A DNA stretch of 64,000 bases from positions 1 through 64,000 of the forward strand of contig MU831980.1 in the NCBI GenBank assembly GCA_029204225.1, read 5' to 3'. The notes beneath the pieces are model-generated. The model searched no databases, was not told the DNA's origin, and saw only the letters and a program-made list of their open reading frames with translations. Shown one piece after another: positions 47,595 to 59,300 of the stretch. Both the position numbers and the translations under genes were made by a program. Position 1 is the stretch's first letter. The number at the start of each line of letters is the position of its first letter. Origin of the DNA: Diphasiastrum complanatum (Eukaryota; Streptophyta; Lycopodiopsida; Lycopodiales; Lycopodiaceae).

Positions 47595-50500
47595 GACTGC
47601 TCCCTCCCTTGCACCTCCCTCTCCCGTGCTCCATACATGGCGCCCACCCGGGCTGCTCCTCGCAGGACCCCCCCACTCCCTCGCTCTCCTACCTCCTTCG
47701 CTGTCACGTCATCTTCACCCCCCCCCCCCGTCGCTGCTGTCGCCTCATCTTCATACCCCCCCCCCCCCCCCCCCCCCGCGCTGCCCTCGCTACCACTGAT
47801 GATATCCACCTCCATTCTTGATGGTGCTGTCATCTCAACGATGCCTGCCGCTGCCGTGGCACCCCCTTCCACCTCATCGATGCCTGCCGCTGCCGTGGCA
47901 CCCCCTTCCACCTCATCTTTCACCTCATCTTTCGGTTCTTCCTCTTCTTCTTCTTCCTTCACTATTGCCCCCCCCCCTCCTCTCTCATCCTCTTCTTCCT
48001 CCACATCATCTTCACACACACACACAGCCCCTCCATTTCCAACCCCCATTCTCTACACTCCCTCCAAATCAACGGAACTCTTTTCCTCTTGGGAAGCTAA
48101 CCAAATGCGAGCAGATCTCCGATTCTTGAAACAAGAACTTTCACAAATGAAAGAAGTCATGGTTTCCTTACTAAAGGAAAAGAACCTGTTGCAGTCCAAA
48201 GTCGCTTCATTGGAGCAAGTGATCAACACTAAGCAGGCCGCAACCTCGGAATTGACCACCACCATAATACGGGCGCTTGAGAGAAAAATTGAGCAACATA
48301 AAAATTCATGGGCAGCAGTCTTGAAGAAAGGCACCACACCTAGCGCCCCCATTTCCTCAGTCATCTCAGCCACCATTTCGGAAGAGCGGTCACGAGAGCA
48401 GAAGGCCCATAACATTAGGGTTCGCGGGATACCGGACACACAGGATGCCATTGCCGAAGCTACGAGATTTCTCGAGACCACTTTAGGACATATGACAGAT
48501 GGGCTAGATACAGCTTGGAGGACCACCAGAGATGCAGCTACACTCATTATCCGTTGCACTTCCCTGGAGAGTCGCCGAGATGCTTTGCGATGCAGAGCTA
48601 AGCTACATGGCACCACTATCTATATGGATGACGACCTCACTTTTATCCAGGTAGAGGAGAGGCGTAAGGCCTTTCAGGTAGCTCGTGGGTCTAGCAGACG
48701 AGTCATTTATCGGGATGGACGAGTGCGCTTTTTTGATAGCGCTCCTAGCAGATCACAGTGCTAGGAATTTGGGGTGCCCGGGGGTGGGAGCACCCCGGGG
48801 CCCCATCCACACCACCTTCGGATTGGAGTGTGGAATTGTGCTGGCATACACTCATCTTCTACGGCAGGGGATCTTGTTGATTTTATTACAGGCAGAGACA
48901 TATTATTCTTCACGGAGACACACGAGAGCCCGGGGTAGGGACTTCCCTCTTTTCCTGGATATAGATGGGACTCAGTATTCCGACGAGCGACTAGATCTGC
49001 CAGAGGCCGTGGTTCAGGTGGGGTCGCCTGTTTATATAGAGAGACTCTTCATCCGAGTAAGACATGACGAGCAAGCCCACTACATATGGACTCGCATCAT
49101 GGGTCAAGATATTGGTTTGGATAGCGATCTTTTTATTGAGCGTGTTACTTTCCACCGGAGTCCTTGTCTTTTGTAGAGGGTATTGGATCTCCATATCAGG
49201 ACCTTTCACCAGATATTATTAGATTCTCGAAGCGGGAGCATATTTTCCTCACAGGGGATTTTAATGCCCGAACATCTTCGAGACAGGCAGAGTTCTTCGA
49301 CACCACTGACCAACTGCGTGTTTGTGCCCTTGACAGTGATATGCTTGGAGTTACCACGACCTTTGCGGATAGCTTGGGACCTACTACACCATATGGTGAG
49401 CACTTACTACAGTTTGGAGAGGCACACGAGCTAGCCATTTATAATGGCTTACCTCGCTGGCCACAGTCAGACAGTAATACATGCCACCCTCACAATGGAG
49501 GACATGGTGTCATTGACTATCTCATGGGGTCACCATCCTTTATACCCACAATCTCTGACTTCCACGTCTCTCCCACCACCCTTTCTGATCACTCATTTCT
49601 CTCCTTCGATATTGGCTACCTTCCACCCACTCATTCATCTACACCATCCACGCTTACCCGCGCACCCACATACATATTTGATCTCACTTACATGCCTTTG
49701 TACAGTCAGTCCTTGGCTTCATTTTTACATTCCTTTCCTCATGACAGTCCACTCGACACCCAAGCTGCATTCCTCACCACCTCTCTCCACACGGCTGCAT
49801 CACTAACCCTCCCCACAAAACCCCATCCCAAAAAGACTCGCCGCACACCTCGACCATTGCACCCTCCATGGTACGATACCGAGTGTTTTTCCCTTCATCA
49901 ATATAACCTATTCACGTATCCATGCCCCACATTTGCCTCGATCTTCCAGACGCTCCTACCATCGTGTTCTCCGTCGTAAGAAGCATTCCTATGACGATTC
50001 TGAAGAGAAACGTCTTATTGACCTTCTTTTCAGTTCTTCTCCGGGCGCTTTTTGGCGTGAGTTCATCCCTCGCTCTCCACAACCTCTCCTAGAAGACCTT
50101 CTAGAGATATTGAAGACCCTGAATCTGAGCTCCTTTCCCATGCCTCTGACTTACTTGCCCCCACCATAGCCACCCTTCTTAATTCCGCAGTTGTTTCCAG
50201 TTTCCCATCATCCTGGTGCACTAACATTATCCACCCCATCCATAAGAATGGTGACCCCATGATTCCGAGTAACTACCGCACCATCATGATTGGACATGTC
50301 CTAAAACTATATGGTACTATCCTACAGTCGGTTGTGAGCACAGAGGCGAAGACTAGGAGATTACATGCCATGGGTCAGGCAGGTTTTCGAGCCCACTACT
50401 CTACTGCAGACCACATCTTCACATTGCGGGCATTGATTGAGGAGGCTAAGCACAGGAGAGAGAGGGTTTACTGTTGTTTTGTGGACTTCAGGAAAGCCTT

Positions 50501-53500
50501 TGATTCCGTTCCTCGCTCATTGCTCATCCAGAGACTTCGAGACCTTGGCTTCTCCACCGAGATCGTTCTTGCTGTAATGGCACTTTATGAGCGTGTCCTG
50601 GGACGTTTCCGGCATAGCAATGGCATATCCGATCACATTTGGAGCACTATTGGGGTGAAGCAGGGTTGTTCCCTCTCACCAGTCCGCTTTGGCCTGTACA
50701 TTGATGAGTTGGAGCGAGTCATTACACAATGTGGCGGTGCTGGTTGCCAGCTTGGGGACATCTTGATTGCTATCCTCCTTTATGCCGATGATGTGGTATT
50801 GGTCTCACCGACCAGAGAGGGTCTCTAGCGACAGTTGGACTGCCTACATGAGTTTTGCACCAGATGGGGCCTAGGGGTGAACATTGGGAAGACCAAGGTT
50901 ATGGTCTTCAACACTTCACGAGCATTCATGCAGCGACAGGAGCTTACTTTGGGTGGACAGGTTTTAGAGGTGGTCCCTTCCTACACATACCTGGGGATCC
51001 TTTTCTCAGGTCCTATTTTTAGCATGAGACAGGCCGCCACCACTCGACTGGGGAAGGGGCATGCCTCCCTTGTTCAGCTAGAGCGATTTTGTTTCCGGAA
51101 GTTCATCCAGGATGCTCGCAGTAAGTGTCGCCTCTTTGATACCATTGTCACCCCCCACGGCTCTATATGCGGCAGAGACATGGTATACAGGTCTCCCCTC
51201 CTCATATTGGGCCAGTCTTTCACGATTACAGACCACCATGCTAGCCGGGCTGATTCGAGCGAAACCTTCTATTCCACATGAGATTCTCTTGGCTGAGTTT
51301 GCAGTTCCACCTTTACAGATCGAGTCAGCTCTTCAGCTCATCACTTATATACAGAGGATACAGGCGTTACCAGAGATAGACAAACGATACACACAGGTTG
51401 CACTACTCTCTTCACAACATCTTCATGATCAAGGCTACAGGTTATCATGGTTCTCTCAGGCATCTCACCTCCTACTTGATTCATTTGGTATCTCCATCAC
51501 AGAGCTACCCTCAGGTACCCACCAGTATATCAGACGATTCCTCTATCGCACATACCTAGAGCAGACTTGGCATAATTAGTTAGGGGTTAAGCCAGCTTTC
51601 TACCAGACCCATTTCTTGGAGCTAGATACATCAGGGGCCCCGGTTATGCCACGCTACTTGTGAATTAAAAAAATTTGAATTTATGCTGAAAGTCGGAAGT
51701 TATCAATGGATAGTAACGGTGAATTAACATTCACACTGTAAGTTTATATAACAAGATCATCCAGATCAAATCAAGTTAGCAGACATATGTAGAAGAACTA
51801 AAATGTCTAGGTGCAATTAAACAATAGTTTACTTAGTATTCTAAATCTAAAATAAATAAAATAACCATGAATGAAGATGACTTATTTAGTTTCAAGCAAT
51901 TGTCTTTAAACGATTCTCCCAATATGCCTATGTTCCATTTACTAGTTTAAACATGCCAGATACATCTTACTACCCAAGAGTATGTAGTAGATCCCATCAG
52001 AATTTTGCATGTTTTACAAAAAATTCCCTGTACTCTTCACATAGCATATATCTATAGATTCACTCAAAGATTTGAAGTCATTATCACTTCCAAAACTCAG
52101 AATCCTGTTAATAAATATAGATAATGTAACATCTAGAGATCTCTGTGAAGGAAAACTACAACCACTTCACACTAGCATTTCTAAACATCAACTTTCTTAA
52201 CGAAATTTGTTTCACTACAGTCATCTCTTATGGATCATACTACACTGGTAAGTTCAGATTGATTAACTTCCTAAAAGGAATACAACAGGAGCTTAGAAGC
52301 CTGTTCCGACCAAAATGGGTCGGAACGTTCCGTACATTCGGGTCCTGGTCGGAACGATATTCATAATAATTTAATTATTTTGATTATTAATATGAATTAA
52401 ATGCTTTGTGAAAAAACGTATTTGTTTTTTTTTGAGGGCATCGTTCCGGAACGGAACACGTTCCAGAACGCGTTCCGTTCCGGAACGGGAAACTAAGAAC
52501 AGGATATCACCCGATTTATACATGGGAATCAAAACTTTTCAAAAATCCATAACACTACAAATTTACAAGCGTTGAACCATATAACAATAAATCTGATCTC
52601 TATTCTACTTTAGGAACCCTTTTTTGTGAACGACATTCCCAAACGCAATAAGTAAAAAAATGTCTTAACAAAATCAAAATAAAAAAAAGAGAATTCCTAG
52701 TATTCAAGATTCTCACTCCATTCTTGCTATCAAAACTTCACATTATAGAAAAGAATATAAATTTGGATTACCATATAACTTACACAAGAGTCGGATAGAA
52801 TTTTATTCTACAAAAGAAATCATAAACTCTAATCATGTGGTATTCAGATCACATTTCAAAATTTCAAACAAAACACCTTGTACATGTAACCAGTTACGAG
52901 ATCTATCCTAAGATATCTGGTCAACCAAGTCACAATTGTTCTATTCGGTAACTACATCTCATGTTGGAATCATTTGTGTCCCATACCACAAACTTTCCTT
53001 CCAAGAAATGCCTTACCAATGAATAGTTTTCCAAAAATGTATTAACCCATAAAACAAAATTCAGAACAAATCTAGAAAAAAAAAGTATTTGCAATGGCAT
53101 TAGCTTTTCAGGAATTCTCGGATTTCAGGTAATTGAGTAGTTGGTTGACTTTATGGGAATTTGTTAATTTTGGTATTAGAATTATTGAAATTCCCAGCAT
53201 CTAGATGAAATTCTAGATTGAGACTATTGGTGACATTTTAAGGGAGAGTGCACAAAACACTTTTTGTTAGGATTATTTTTGAAGTTTGAAACTTTGACTA
53301 GTTCCAGGCCTTCTAATCATATGGAATTTAATGGTCAGATGGAAAAAACAAATCAAACTATTAAGGTGTCTTTGACCACATACTTTGTATAGGCTTTCAC
53401 AGTGATATCGATAACTCCCGTTGAGTGAGTTGCTTATATTAGTGGCAAGCATTTGAGTATCAATAATAGTTATTTATGCTTCTATTTGGATCCTGGTTGA

Positions 53501-55299
53501 AATTGAGATTAAGTTCCTGTTGCATATAGATTTCTTGTCTGTTATGCAAGGACTATTCTAATCAGCAAAGAAAAATGTTCAAGAGCTTATCTTTGACGCA
53601 GCCACTAGAGATTGTGTCATCTCACACTTAAGGTGCTTTTCACTGGCCCTATATTTGGTTTGAGACAAGCAGCTACTGCTAGGCTTGAAAAGGGACATGC
53701 TTTTCCTGTCCACTTGGAGAGGTTCTATGTTTTGACGTTTACTTAGGATGCCCCAAGTGTCAGCTTTTTGGTACGACTGTGACCTTCACAATCTTCTATG
53801 CAATAGAGGCATGGTGTACAGGTCTCACCCTCATCAAATTGGGCCAATATCTCATGTGTACAAGTTATTATGTTTCCACACATGATACGAGCTAAGATCT
53901 CCGTCGCACATCAAGTTATTCTAGTAGAGTTTGTAGCCTAATCTTTATGTTAAGATCCTGCGACTGAACTTCCGAAGAATTATAGCTTGATGCCATCTTT
54001 TGGCTTCTCACATATATTCAATGAGTCAGGACGTTTCTAGCCTTCGAGCAAAGATATACACAAGTAGCACTTACTCTCATCTCAGCATCTTCATAGCCAA
54101 GGTTATCGGTTGTCATGGTTTTCCCATGTCTACCATTTACTTGATCCTCTTGGCATCTCTATCAATGATGCATATATAGAGCATATCAAGATCAAGCATA
54201 GTAGGGCCAAAACCCGGACTATGATCAAACTCACAGATTCACAGATTTCACAGATTTTTTTGGCCTTTTTTTTGCATATTTTGGGGCTATTTTTGGGGGT
54301 GGGAAACTAAAAAAAATTAATTAATTGAACCGGTTCACCACGGTTCAGCCTTAGATTTTTGGTGAACCGTATGGTTCTGAGAACCATGGGGAACCGTCCA
54401 CGGTTCTCAAATTCTATGCAATCAACATACTGGATATCTATGGCTTTTTGGAGGTGAAGGCTATAATTTGTATCTCATCGAAGTTGGTTTCTTAGCTTGT
54501 CCTTCAATCCTAGTGGTGTGGAACCTAGGCATTGTACCTTCATATCACACCATTGATAAGACAATTACAAAATAGACAACATTTTCAAATGCTAGAAAGG
54601 TTCCATGGTAGTAACTATCTTCACTTATCCAATAAAAAAAATTATAAAGAGGCAGATTATATCTTTTATTCAAATCTCGTGCTTTCTTACTCCTGTTTTA
54701 ATTCATGAAATACAATCTTGACTAGAATGAAATTTCATTACCTTAGAAACACAAAGCCAGTTGATTCAGTTGCACTCCTACGTTGTTGAGCAGTAATGAA
54801 GCCATTTGACTTGCAATGTATATGACAATATTCCAAAAATACCGTTGCATTTCCAAATATGAAGTCACAGCTGCCTTCCAAATAACAATCCCGAAAATAA
54901 TGTCTACCATAGTGCAAGTATGCAGTGTCCTGAAGAGAAAATAAGAAACCAGAAATTCACAAATAAAATCTTCAGCTAAGGTCAATTAAACAAAAAATAA
55001 CCGACATCCAAAAATTTTATTTTGCTAGCAACTATGAACTACATAAATTCTCAAAGTAGAAGTATTACATTTTATACTAAGACTTTTCACAAGAAGTCAG
55101 ACTATTGAACTTCTCCTACAAGCTTGAAAAACATTTGTATCATTGATGTAGCCTAAAAAATGGTAAATTGCACCATATTTCAAAGAATTGACTACACTCT
55201 TGTTTCCAAGTTTATACTCACCTGCCATCCTAGGAACCGGCATCCATAGAAGGCACATCGATCTGCAGTAATACGAATAGCCACTGCTTGCCCAGACCC
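46262..55299 (-). CDS. Pectin methylesterase (PME31-type), last four exons; 5' end not found
   Basis: Exons on minus: 55222-55299, 54742-54929, 46566-46742 and 46262-46448, all with GT/AG borders and matching phases. The joined frame is open to TAA. It removes methyl groups from cell-wall homogalacturonan. Catalytic parts are present: GWQ|DTAYLHYG (Gln at the exon junction), YFRDCY and GSCDFIFG (the two Asp) and YLGRPWAPY (Arg). The blocks GQAVAIRITADRCAFYGCRF, CHIHCKSNGFITAQQ and GWNNWNNPENEKSAEFFEYR, and the exon borders, match Arabidopsis PME31-like genes. That group lacks a PMEI pro-domain. The first two exons (about 150 residues) were not found; a hAT element sits at 55471-60694, upstream of the first visible exon. 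The intron between the second and third listed exons is about 8 kb and holds a LINE, a LINE relic and two small palindromic elements. The C-terminus after FID is longer and more diverged than in PME31. It may be functional with a very long upstream intron, or 5'-truncated. Confidence 0.92.
47550..47592. repeat. (CT)n microsatellite at the LINE 5' end
   Basis: 43 bp of CT repeats just before ORF1. Confidence 0.95.
47637..48764 (+). CDS. LINE ORF1 protein
   Basis: The frame is open from 47529. I chose the ATG at 47637 (MAPTRAAPRRTPPLPRS) because the earlier part only translates the (CT)n tract. 375 residues: a Pro/Ser/Ala-rich N-terminus with a tandem MPAAAVAPPSTSS repeat (about residues 68-93), then a long coiled coil (about 160-240: ANQMRADLRFLKQELSQMKE, LLQSKVASLEQVI). 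An RRM-like segment follows (HNIRVRGIPDTQDAIAEA, LIIRCTSLESRRDALRCRAK, IYMDDDLTFIQVEER) with a basic end (GSSRRVIYRDGRVRFFDS). This layout matches L1-type ORF1 RNA chaperones. It is intact as read. The opposite strand also has long frames, which are shadows. Confidence 0.8.
   Translation: MAPTRAAPRRTPPLPRSPTSFAVTSSSPPPPVAAVASSSYPPPPPPPALPSLPLMISTSILDGAVISTMPAAAVAPPSTSSMPAAAVAPPSTSSFTSSFGSSSSSSSFTIAPPPPLSSSSSSTSSSHTHTAPPFPTPILYTPSKSTELFSSWEANQMRADLRFLKQELSQMKEVMVSLLKEKNLLQSKVASLEQVINTKQAATSELTTTIIRALERKIEQHKNSWAAVLKKGTTPSAPISSVISATISEERSREQKAHNIRVRGIPDTQDAIAEATRFLETTLGHMTDGLDTAWRTTRDAATLIIRCTSLESRRDALRCRAKLHGTTIYMDDDLTFIQVEERRKAFQVARGSSRRVIYRDGRVRFFDSAPSRSQC
48815..49640 (+). pseudogene. LINE ORF2 endonuclease (EEP family), frameshifted
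   Basis: Starts as IGVWNCAGIHSSSTAGDLVD with ILFFTETHESPG, the Asn and Glu blocks of apurinic-type endonucleases. After shifts it continues through GVACLYRETLHP, HYIWTRIMG and SLSFVEGIGSPYQDLSPDI, then HIFLTGDFNARTS (catalytic GDFN) and ends with GVIDYLMGS and LSDHSFLSFDI (the D-H pair). The domain order is complete, but at least two frameshifts or stops fall between 48930 and 49176. Confidence 0.8.
49650..51579 (+). pseudogene. LINE ORF2 reverse transcriptase and C-terminal region
   Basis: A linker is followed by RT blocks in 50259-50828: SNYRTIMIGHVLKLYGTILQ, GQAGFRAHYSTADHIFTLRA, CCFVDFRKAFDSVPR (first catalytic Asp), GVKQGCSLSPVRFGLYIDEL and AILLYADDVVLVSPT (catalytic DD). A stop interrupts at 50828. 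The thumb-like part (TRWGLGVNIGKTKVMVF, SYTYLGILFSG) continues in 50835-51000, and a C-terminal tail (LYAAETWYTG, KPSIPHEILLAEF) in 51112-51579 after another shift. The RT resembles those in L1-like LINEs of plants and algae; I cannot place the clade by eye. Confidence 0.82.
51673..53620. other. Intron sequence, AT-rich, no gene
   Basis: Part of the 8-kb pectin methylesterase intron. Apart from the palindromic GGAACG element at 52292-52503 I see nothing in it. Confidence 0.5.
52292..52503. repeat. Small palindromic GGAACG-rich element (MITE-like)
   Basis: CCTGTTC at 52300-52306 and GAACAGG at 52497-52503 form short terminal inverted repeats. Just inside the left end is a stem-loop (GTTCCGACC, AAAAT, GGGTCGGAAC). 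The right side is a run of GGAACG/CGTTCC words. The centre is AT-rich. No clear target duplication was seen. Confidence 0.5.
53625..54190 (+). pseudogene. Second, older LINE relic (3' part)
   Basis: Matches the LINE at about 50990-51490 in order: CCTATATTTGGTTTGAGACAAGC (compare CCTATTTTTAGCATGAGACAGG), TCCACTTGGAGAGGTTCTATG, GGCATGGTGTACAGGTCTC and TTGTCATGGTTTTCCC. Protein remnants include LSWFSHVYHLLDPLGISI. It is far more decayed than the LINE at 47545 and has the same orientation. Confidence 0.75.
54197..54418. repeat. Small GGTTC-rich element with CATAG/CTATG ends (possible hAT MITE)
   Basis: Begins CATAG and ends CTATG, the same five terminal bases as the hAT element at 55471. It has GGTTC/GAACC palindromic words near the right end (for example CCGGTTCACCACGGTTC). 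Flanking 8-mers AGATCAAG and CAATCAAC agree at only five positions, so the target duplication is doubtful. Confidence 0.4.
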
Positions 55300-55470
55300 C
55301 TATAGACATTTTACTTCTTATCAACAAGATTGATAAACGAGCAAAGGTATTTCCACTTAAAGACCACCAGAAGTAGAAATAATAGAAATGACTAGTCCAA
55401 CAAACTGATATATAAACCAAAGCATCCACAAATACAGATAGAAAAACATCTTTTTGATGTTAGTTTAGAG

Positions 55471-55560
55471 CATAGTTGCAGCGCGATTCGCGAATCGCGA
55501 TTCAGAATCGCGATCAGAATTGCGATCCCGATTCGCGATTCGGGATTTTCCCAGAATCGT
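55471..55560. repeat. hAT terminus (3' side of transposase) with subterminal palindromes
   Basis: CATAGTTGCAGCG followed by overlapping CGCGATTCGCGAATCGCG-type words and then an A/T tract. Confidence 0.9.
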
Positions 55561-55899
55561 GTAGAATCGAAATTTTTTTTTTTTTTTTTGAAATTTTTTT
55601 GTGCAATATGGGTATCAGATGAAAGCTCTGATCGAGGGGAGTATGATTGTGTAGTTTGCCGACTGTTTCAGGTGCAGGATGATCCCTTTACGCTAAAGCT
55701 GCATCCCATTTAAAAAAAAGTGAACACATTGGGGCATTCCTAGTGAACATAGCAGGAATCTCCCTCTCTGATTCTCCCTCTCTCTATCTCTCTCTGATCA
55801 TGATTCACAACAAACGGAACTAAAACCATGCTGAACAAAAACGTAGCTGAATCATTCTGAACTTTAGCCTTAAATGAAACAATTTTTGACAAAACAACC

Positions 55900-56009
<110 letters not shown>

Positions 56010-56318
56010 ACCATAAATCATAAACCATAAAACCGAAGTTACTGAACTAAAACCACAAAGAACAATACTGAATCACGACAATGCTGTGAATAGGATCATC
56101 ATAATATATAATATCGGGCCACATGGCACCAAAAAGGGGTACAATGATGTTCCATGAACGTAATGAAAACTATATAACTAAGGCTCGTCAGAGTCATGGT
56201 AGGATAAATCATCCGAATCTGTGGACTGCAGATCCCATGGGTCCGCAGATGAATCGGAACTGGAGGGAGCCATATGTCGTGGTGTGGCCCTGGCTCTGCT
56301 GCGTGCTCTGGATCCCTG

Positions 56319-59300
56319 CTACGTGCCCTGGCTCTGGACCACCCCCCTCTCCTTGCCTCTACCTCTGCCTCTGCCTCTGCCTCTGCCTCTCTCCCCTCCT
56401 CTGGCCGCCATCCGGCTGCCCCCAGCCCTGTGTCTACTCCGTCGTGCCTGTGTGTCAGGTGGCCGTAACCCTACGCCCTGGGATGGCCCTACCCACTGTG
56501 ATGATGCCTGGCCGACGACTGCCTGTGATGCTCCACTCCTGTCTACAAAAAGAGTACTCAGCCCCCCCCTCCTAGAACCTCTAGGTCTCCCCCTAGGCCT
56601 ACGTGCAGGAATGGTTGGCTCCTCCTCTGTCTCTGCATCAGGGTCCACTAGCAGGTCAGCCAGGTCATCCCCCTGTGCCTCCGCCCACATCTCCTCGTCC
56701 TCCTCTGTATCTCCCTCAACCCACTCCTCCTCCACATAGTGTGCCCCGAGCATCTCTCCACCCTCCGAGACCTCGTCATCTCCCTCCTCAGCCCTCTCCC
56801 TCTGCCTCTCTGTCCTCCTCTGCCGCCGTAAAGCCCGTGCGTCAGCCTGTGCCTGTCTGTAGAGCTCTCTATGGATCTCATCATCCATCTCCTCCTGTGT
56901 GGGTGGTGCCCGAGGAGCAGCAGCTATCGAATCCACCAAGCAAGTGTCGGGGTCCACCTGCAACCAAAAACAATACATTGTTGTTAGGCAGGTATTGTGC
57001 AACTCACTGCATATTTTGAAAGCAAATCAATTCACCAAAGCATACCAAGAAAAAAGGGGTGATGATGTGACTCACCTCGAGCATCTAACCCTCTCCTCGT
57101 GTGCGCCTCAGCATACGGCCGTTGGTGTTCACAAACACCAACCGCCTACACTGCTCCATGGACAACCTGTTCCTCTTCTGCGTGTGATACAAGGCCCAAG
57201 TGCTCCAATTCCGCTCACAAGCTCCTGCAGAACAGTCTTGTGCAAGGACTCTCTCAGCCAATCGCCTCAAGTCACCTGTGCTGCGCCCGTGGATGCACCA
57301 CCATGTAACGGGCCTCAGCTGATCCTCCCTCCGCCGACTCTGCTCTCCATCGAAAGGAAACTGGAAGCGCTCAAATGCGAGCAGCTGGCTTGCAATGTTG
57401 GCCAGCATCGGACCTATTGGCAAAAGGAAAAACATGGCACATGTAAGACCCCTCAAATTCAGACACTACCAATGAGTACAATACTGCAGTAACATTGCTA
57501 CCAAATGATTTCTCACGCGTACCTGGTCCGGGCCATACGCGCTCCGTGTACTCCACCCATCCCCGGTGCAGCTCCGGATCGTCCCTCTCTCGTGTAGAGC
57601 GCCACAAGGGGTGTAACATGTGGGCTACGGCGTGGATGGGTCGGTGGAAGTAGTCCCATCTGGCCTCCCAGATGCGTGAGATCTCGCGCCTCCTGCAGCA
57701 GACAAATTACAACAATCACTAAACCATAGCATAAAAGAAATGCATCAGACTCGAGTGAGAAACAACAAACTAGACACTGAAGAGTCATACCTATGCTCGT
57801 CCAATGCTGACAACAGAATCCCCTTGCCGATGCGCTCCATGAACTCGTAAATGAGACCGAGGGTGCACCCCTCACGGTCTACCAGACGCAGCACTCTGTA
57901 AATGGGTAGTAGGATCCCACTAATCTCCTCAGCAGCTCTCCAGAACTCGTCGCCATACACAGTGGACTGGAAAAATGCCGAATGGGGGAGGTCTGTAAAG
58001 TCCCGGAAGGCCACGCTGGAAACCATCCGCCGCAATGCATCCTTCACCACCACCAATCGCTCTAGCACCAAGAAGTAAAACGCAAAGCGTGTGGGTGCGG
58101 GCTTCTTCAGGTTTAGGGTGGAGAAGGTGCGGAACAGGGCCAACACACGCCTCTTCCTGGTGACAAAAGTGACCAGGCGCATGGCCGTAGAAGTGATCTG
58201 CAACACAAACACCCAGTAAAAAAGTTTAGACAGTAGTTGAGACATGGTTAGCAGCATCGAAGGAAGAAAGCATAGCAAATAGAACAAACTATACCTCTCT
58301 GATCCATGGAAGCGCACATAGGTCATGGATGAGCAAGTCTATGCAATGTGCAGCACAGGGTGTCCACACAATGCTGGGGTGCTCCCTCATCATAATCTCG
58401 CCCATCTGCTTGCAGTTCGAGGCGTTGTCGGTGACAACCTGAACCACGTGCTCATCTCCGATGTCAGCAATAACATCTCTAATGACCTCCCATATGAAAT
58501 CGGCTGTGATGGGGTCACCACCTCGAGTGGCATCCACGCCACGTAGGAATACTGTGCCAAGCGGGCAAGAAACCAAGACATTGATGACGGATCGCCGACG
58601 AATGTCGGTCCATCCATCGCTCATTATCGTGCATCCATACCTGTCGCAAAACACCCATTAGCTACATGCAAAAATTACGGCACCAGTAAATCCTAAACAC
58701 ATGCAAAGAGATTACAAAGACAAGTTACTTACTGCTGCCAAGCTGAGCGAATGGAACTCAACTCCCGCGTGATGGTCTCCTCCTCCTGACAAAGCAACCT
58801 GCCTCGTAGTGCCTCTCGCCTGGGAGGTGTCCATGTAGCATCCACGGCCGCCATCTGTGCACAGAACTCCCTGAACACCCAAGTGTCAGCAACAGCAAAG
58901 GCAATGCCGCACTCGTAAAAGAACTGGCCACACAGTCGAGTGCAACGGGCCTGCTGCTCTCTCTGCCAGCCGCATCGATCAAGGCTCTGCTACCTGGGCC
59001 TAACCCCTCTCTGCTGTGTATATGGTGCTTGTGGTCTGGCATGCCCAACGGATGGCTGATCTGTGGGTGTGTCACTCTCTCTGGCAACATCTGCCGAAGC
59101 ATGTGGTGCATCTGCTGCCGAGGAGGAGGGTCGAGAAGCACCCGCTGCTGCTGAACCAACATGCTCATCTGATGGTCCTGCTGCTGCTGCGGATGGAACT
59201 GAAGGTGCTCTACTGGGCCTTGCACCTGAACCATGCTCTGCCCGTGCTTTACTGGGCCCTGCAGCTGTACCATGCTCTGCCCGTGATGTACTGGGCCCTG

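Larger units (their letters stand above)
47545..51672 (+). mobile_element. LINE (non-LTR retrotransposon) in the large pectin methylesterase intron
   Basis: About 4.1 kb, antisense to the host gene. It has an ORF1 with coiled coil and RNA-binding-like region, an endonuclease of the EEP family, a reverse transcriptase with YADD and a C-terminal region. The sequence ends near 51672 in a short A-rich tail (GAATTAAAAAAA). It starts near a (CT)n tract at 47550-47592. I did not find a convincing target duplication. Several frame breaks in ORF2 show that it is dead. Its GC content is clearly higher than that of the intron around it. Confidence 0.88.

Noticed and set aside
48053-48616. 187-codon minus-strand frame
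   Set aside because: It is the shadow of LINE ORF1, whose plus-strand frame has the coiled coil and RNA-binding-like blocks.
56123-56739. Plus-strand Pro/Leu-rich frames of 150-172 codons
   Set aside because: Antisense shadows of the Arg/Gly/Glu-rich last exon of the hAT transposase.
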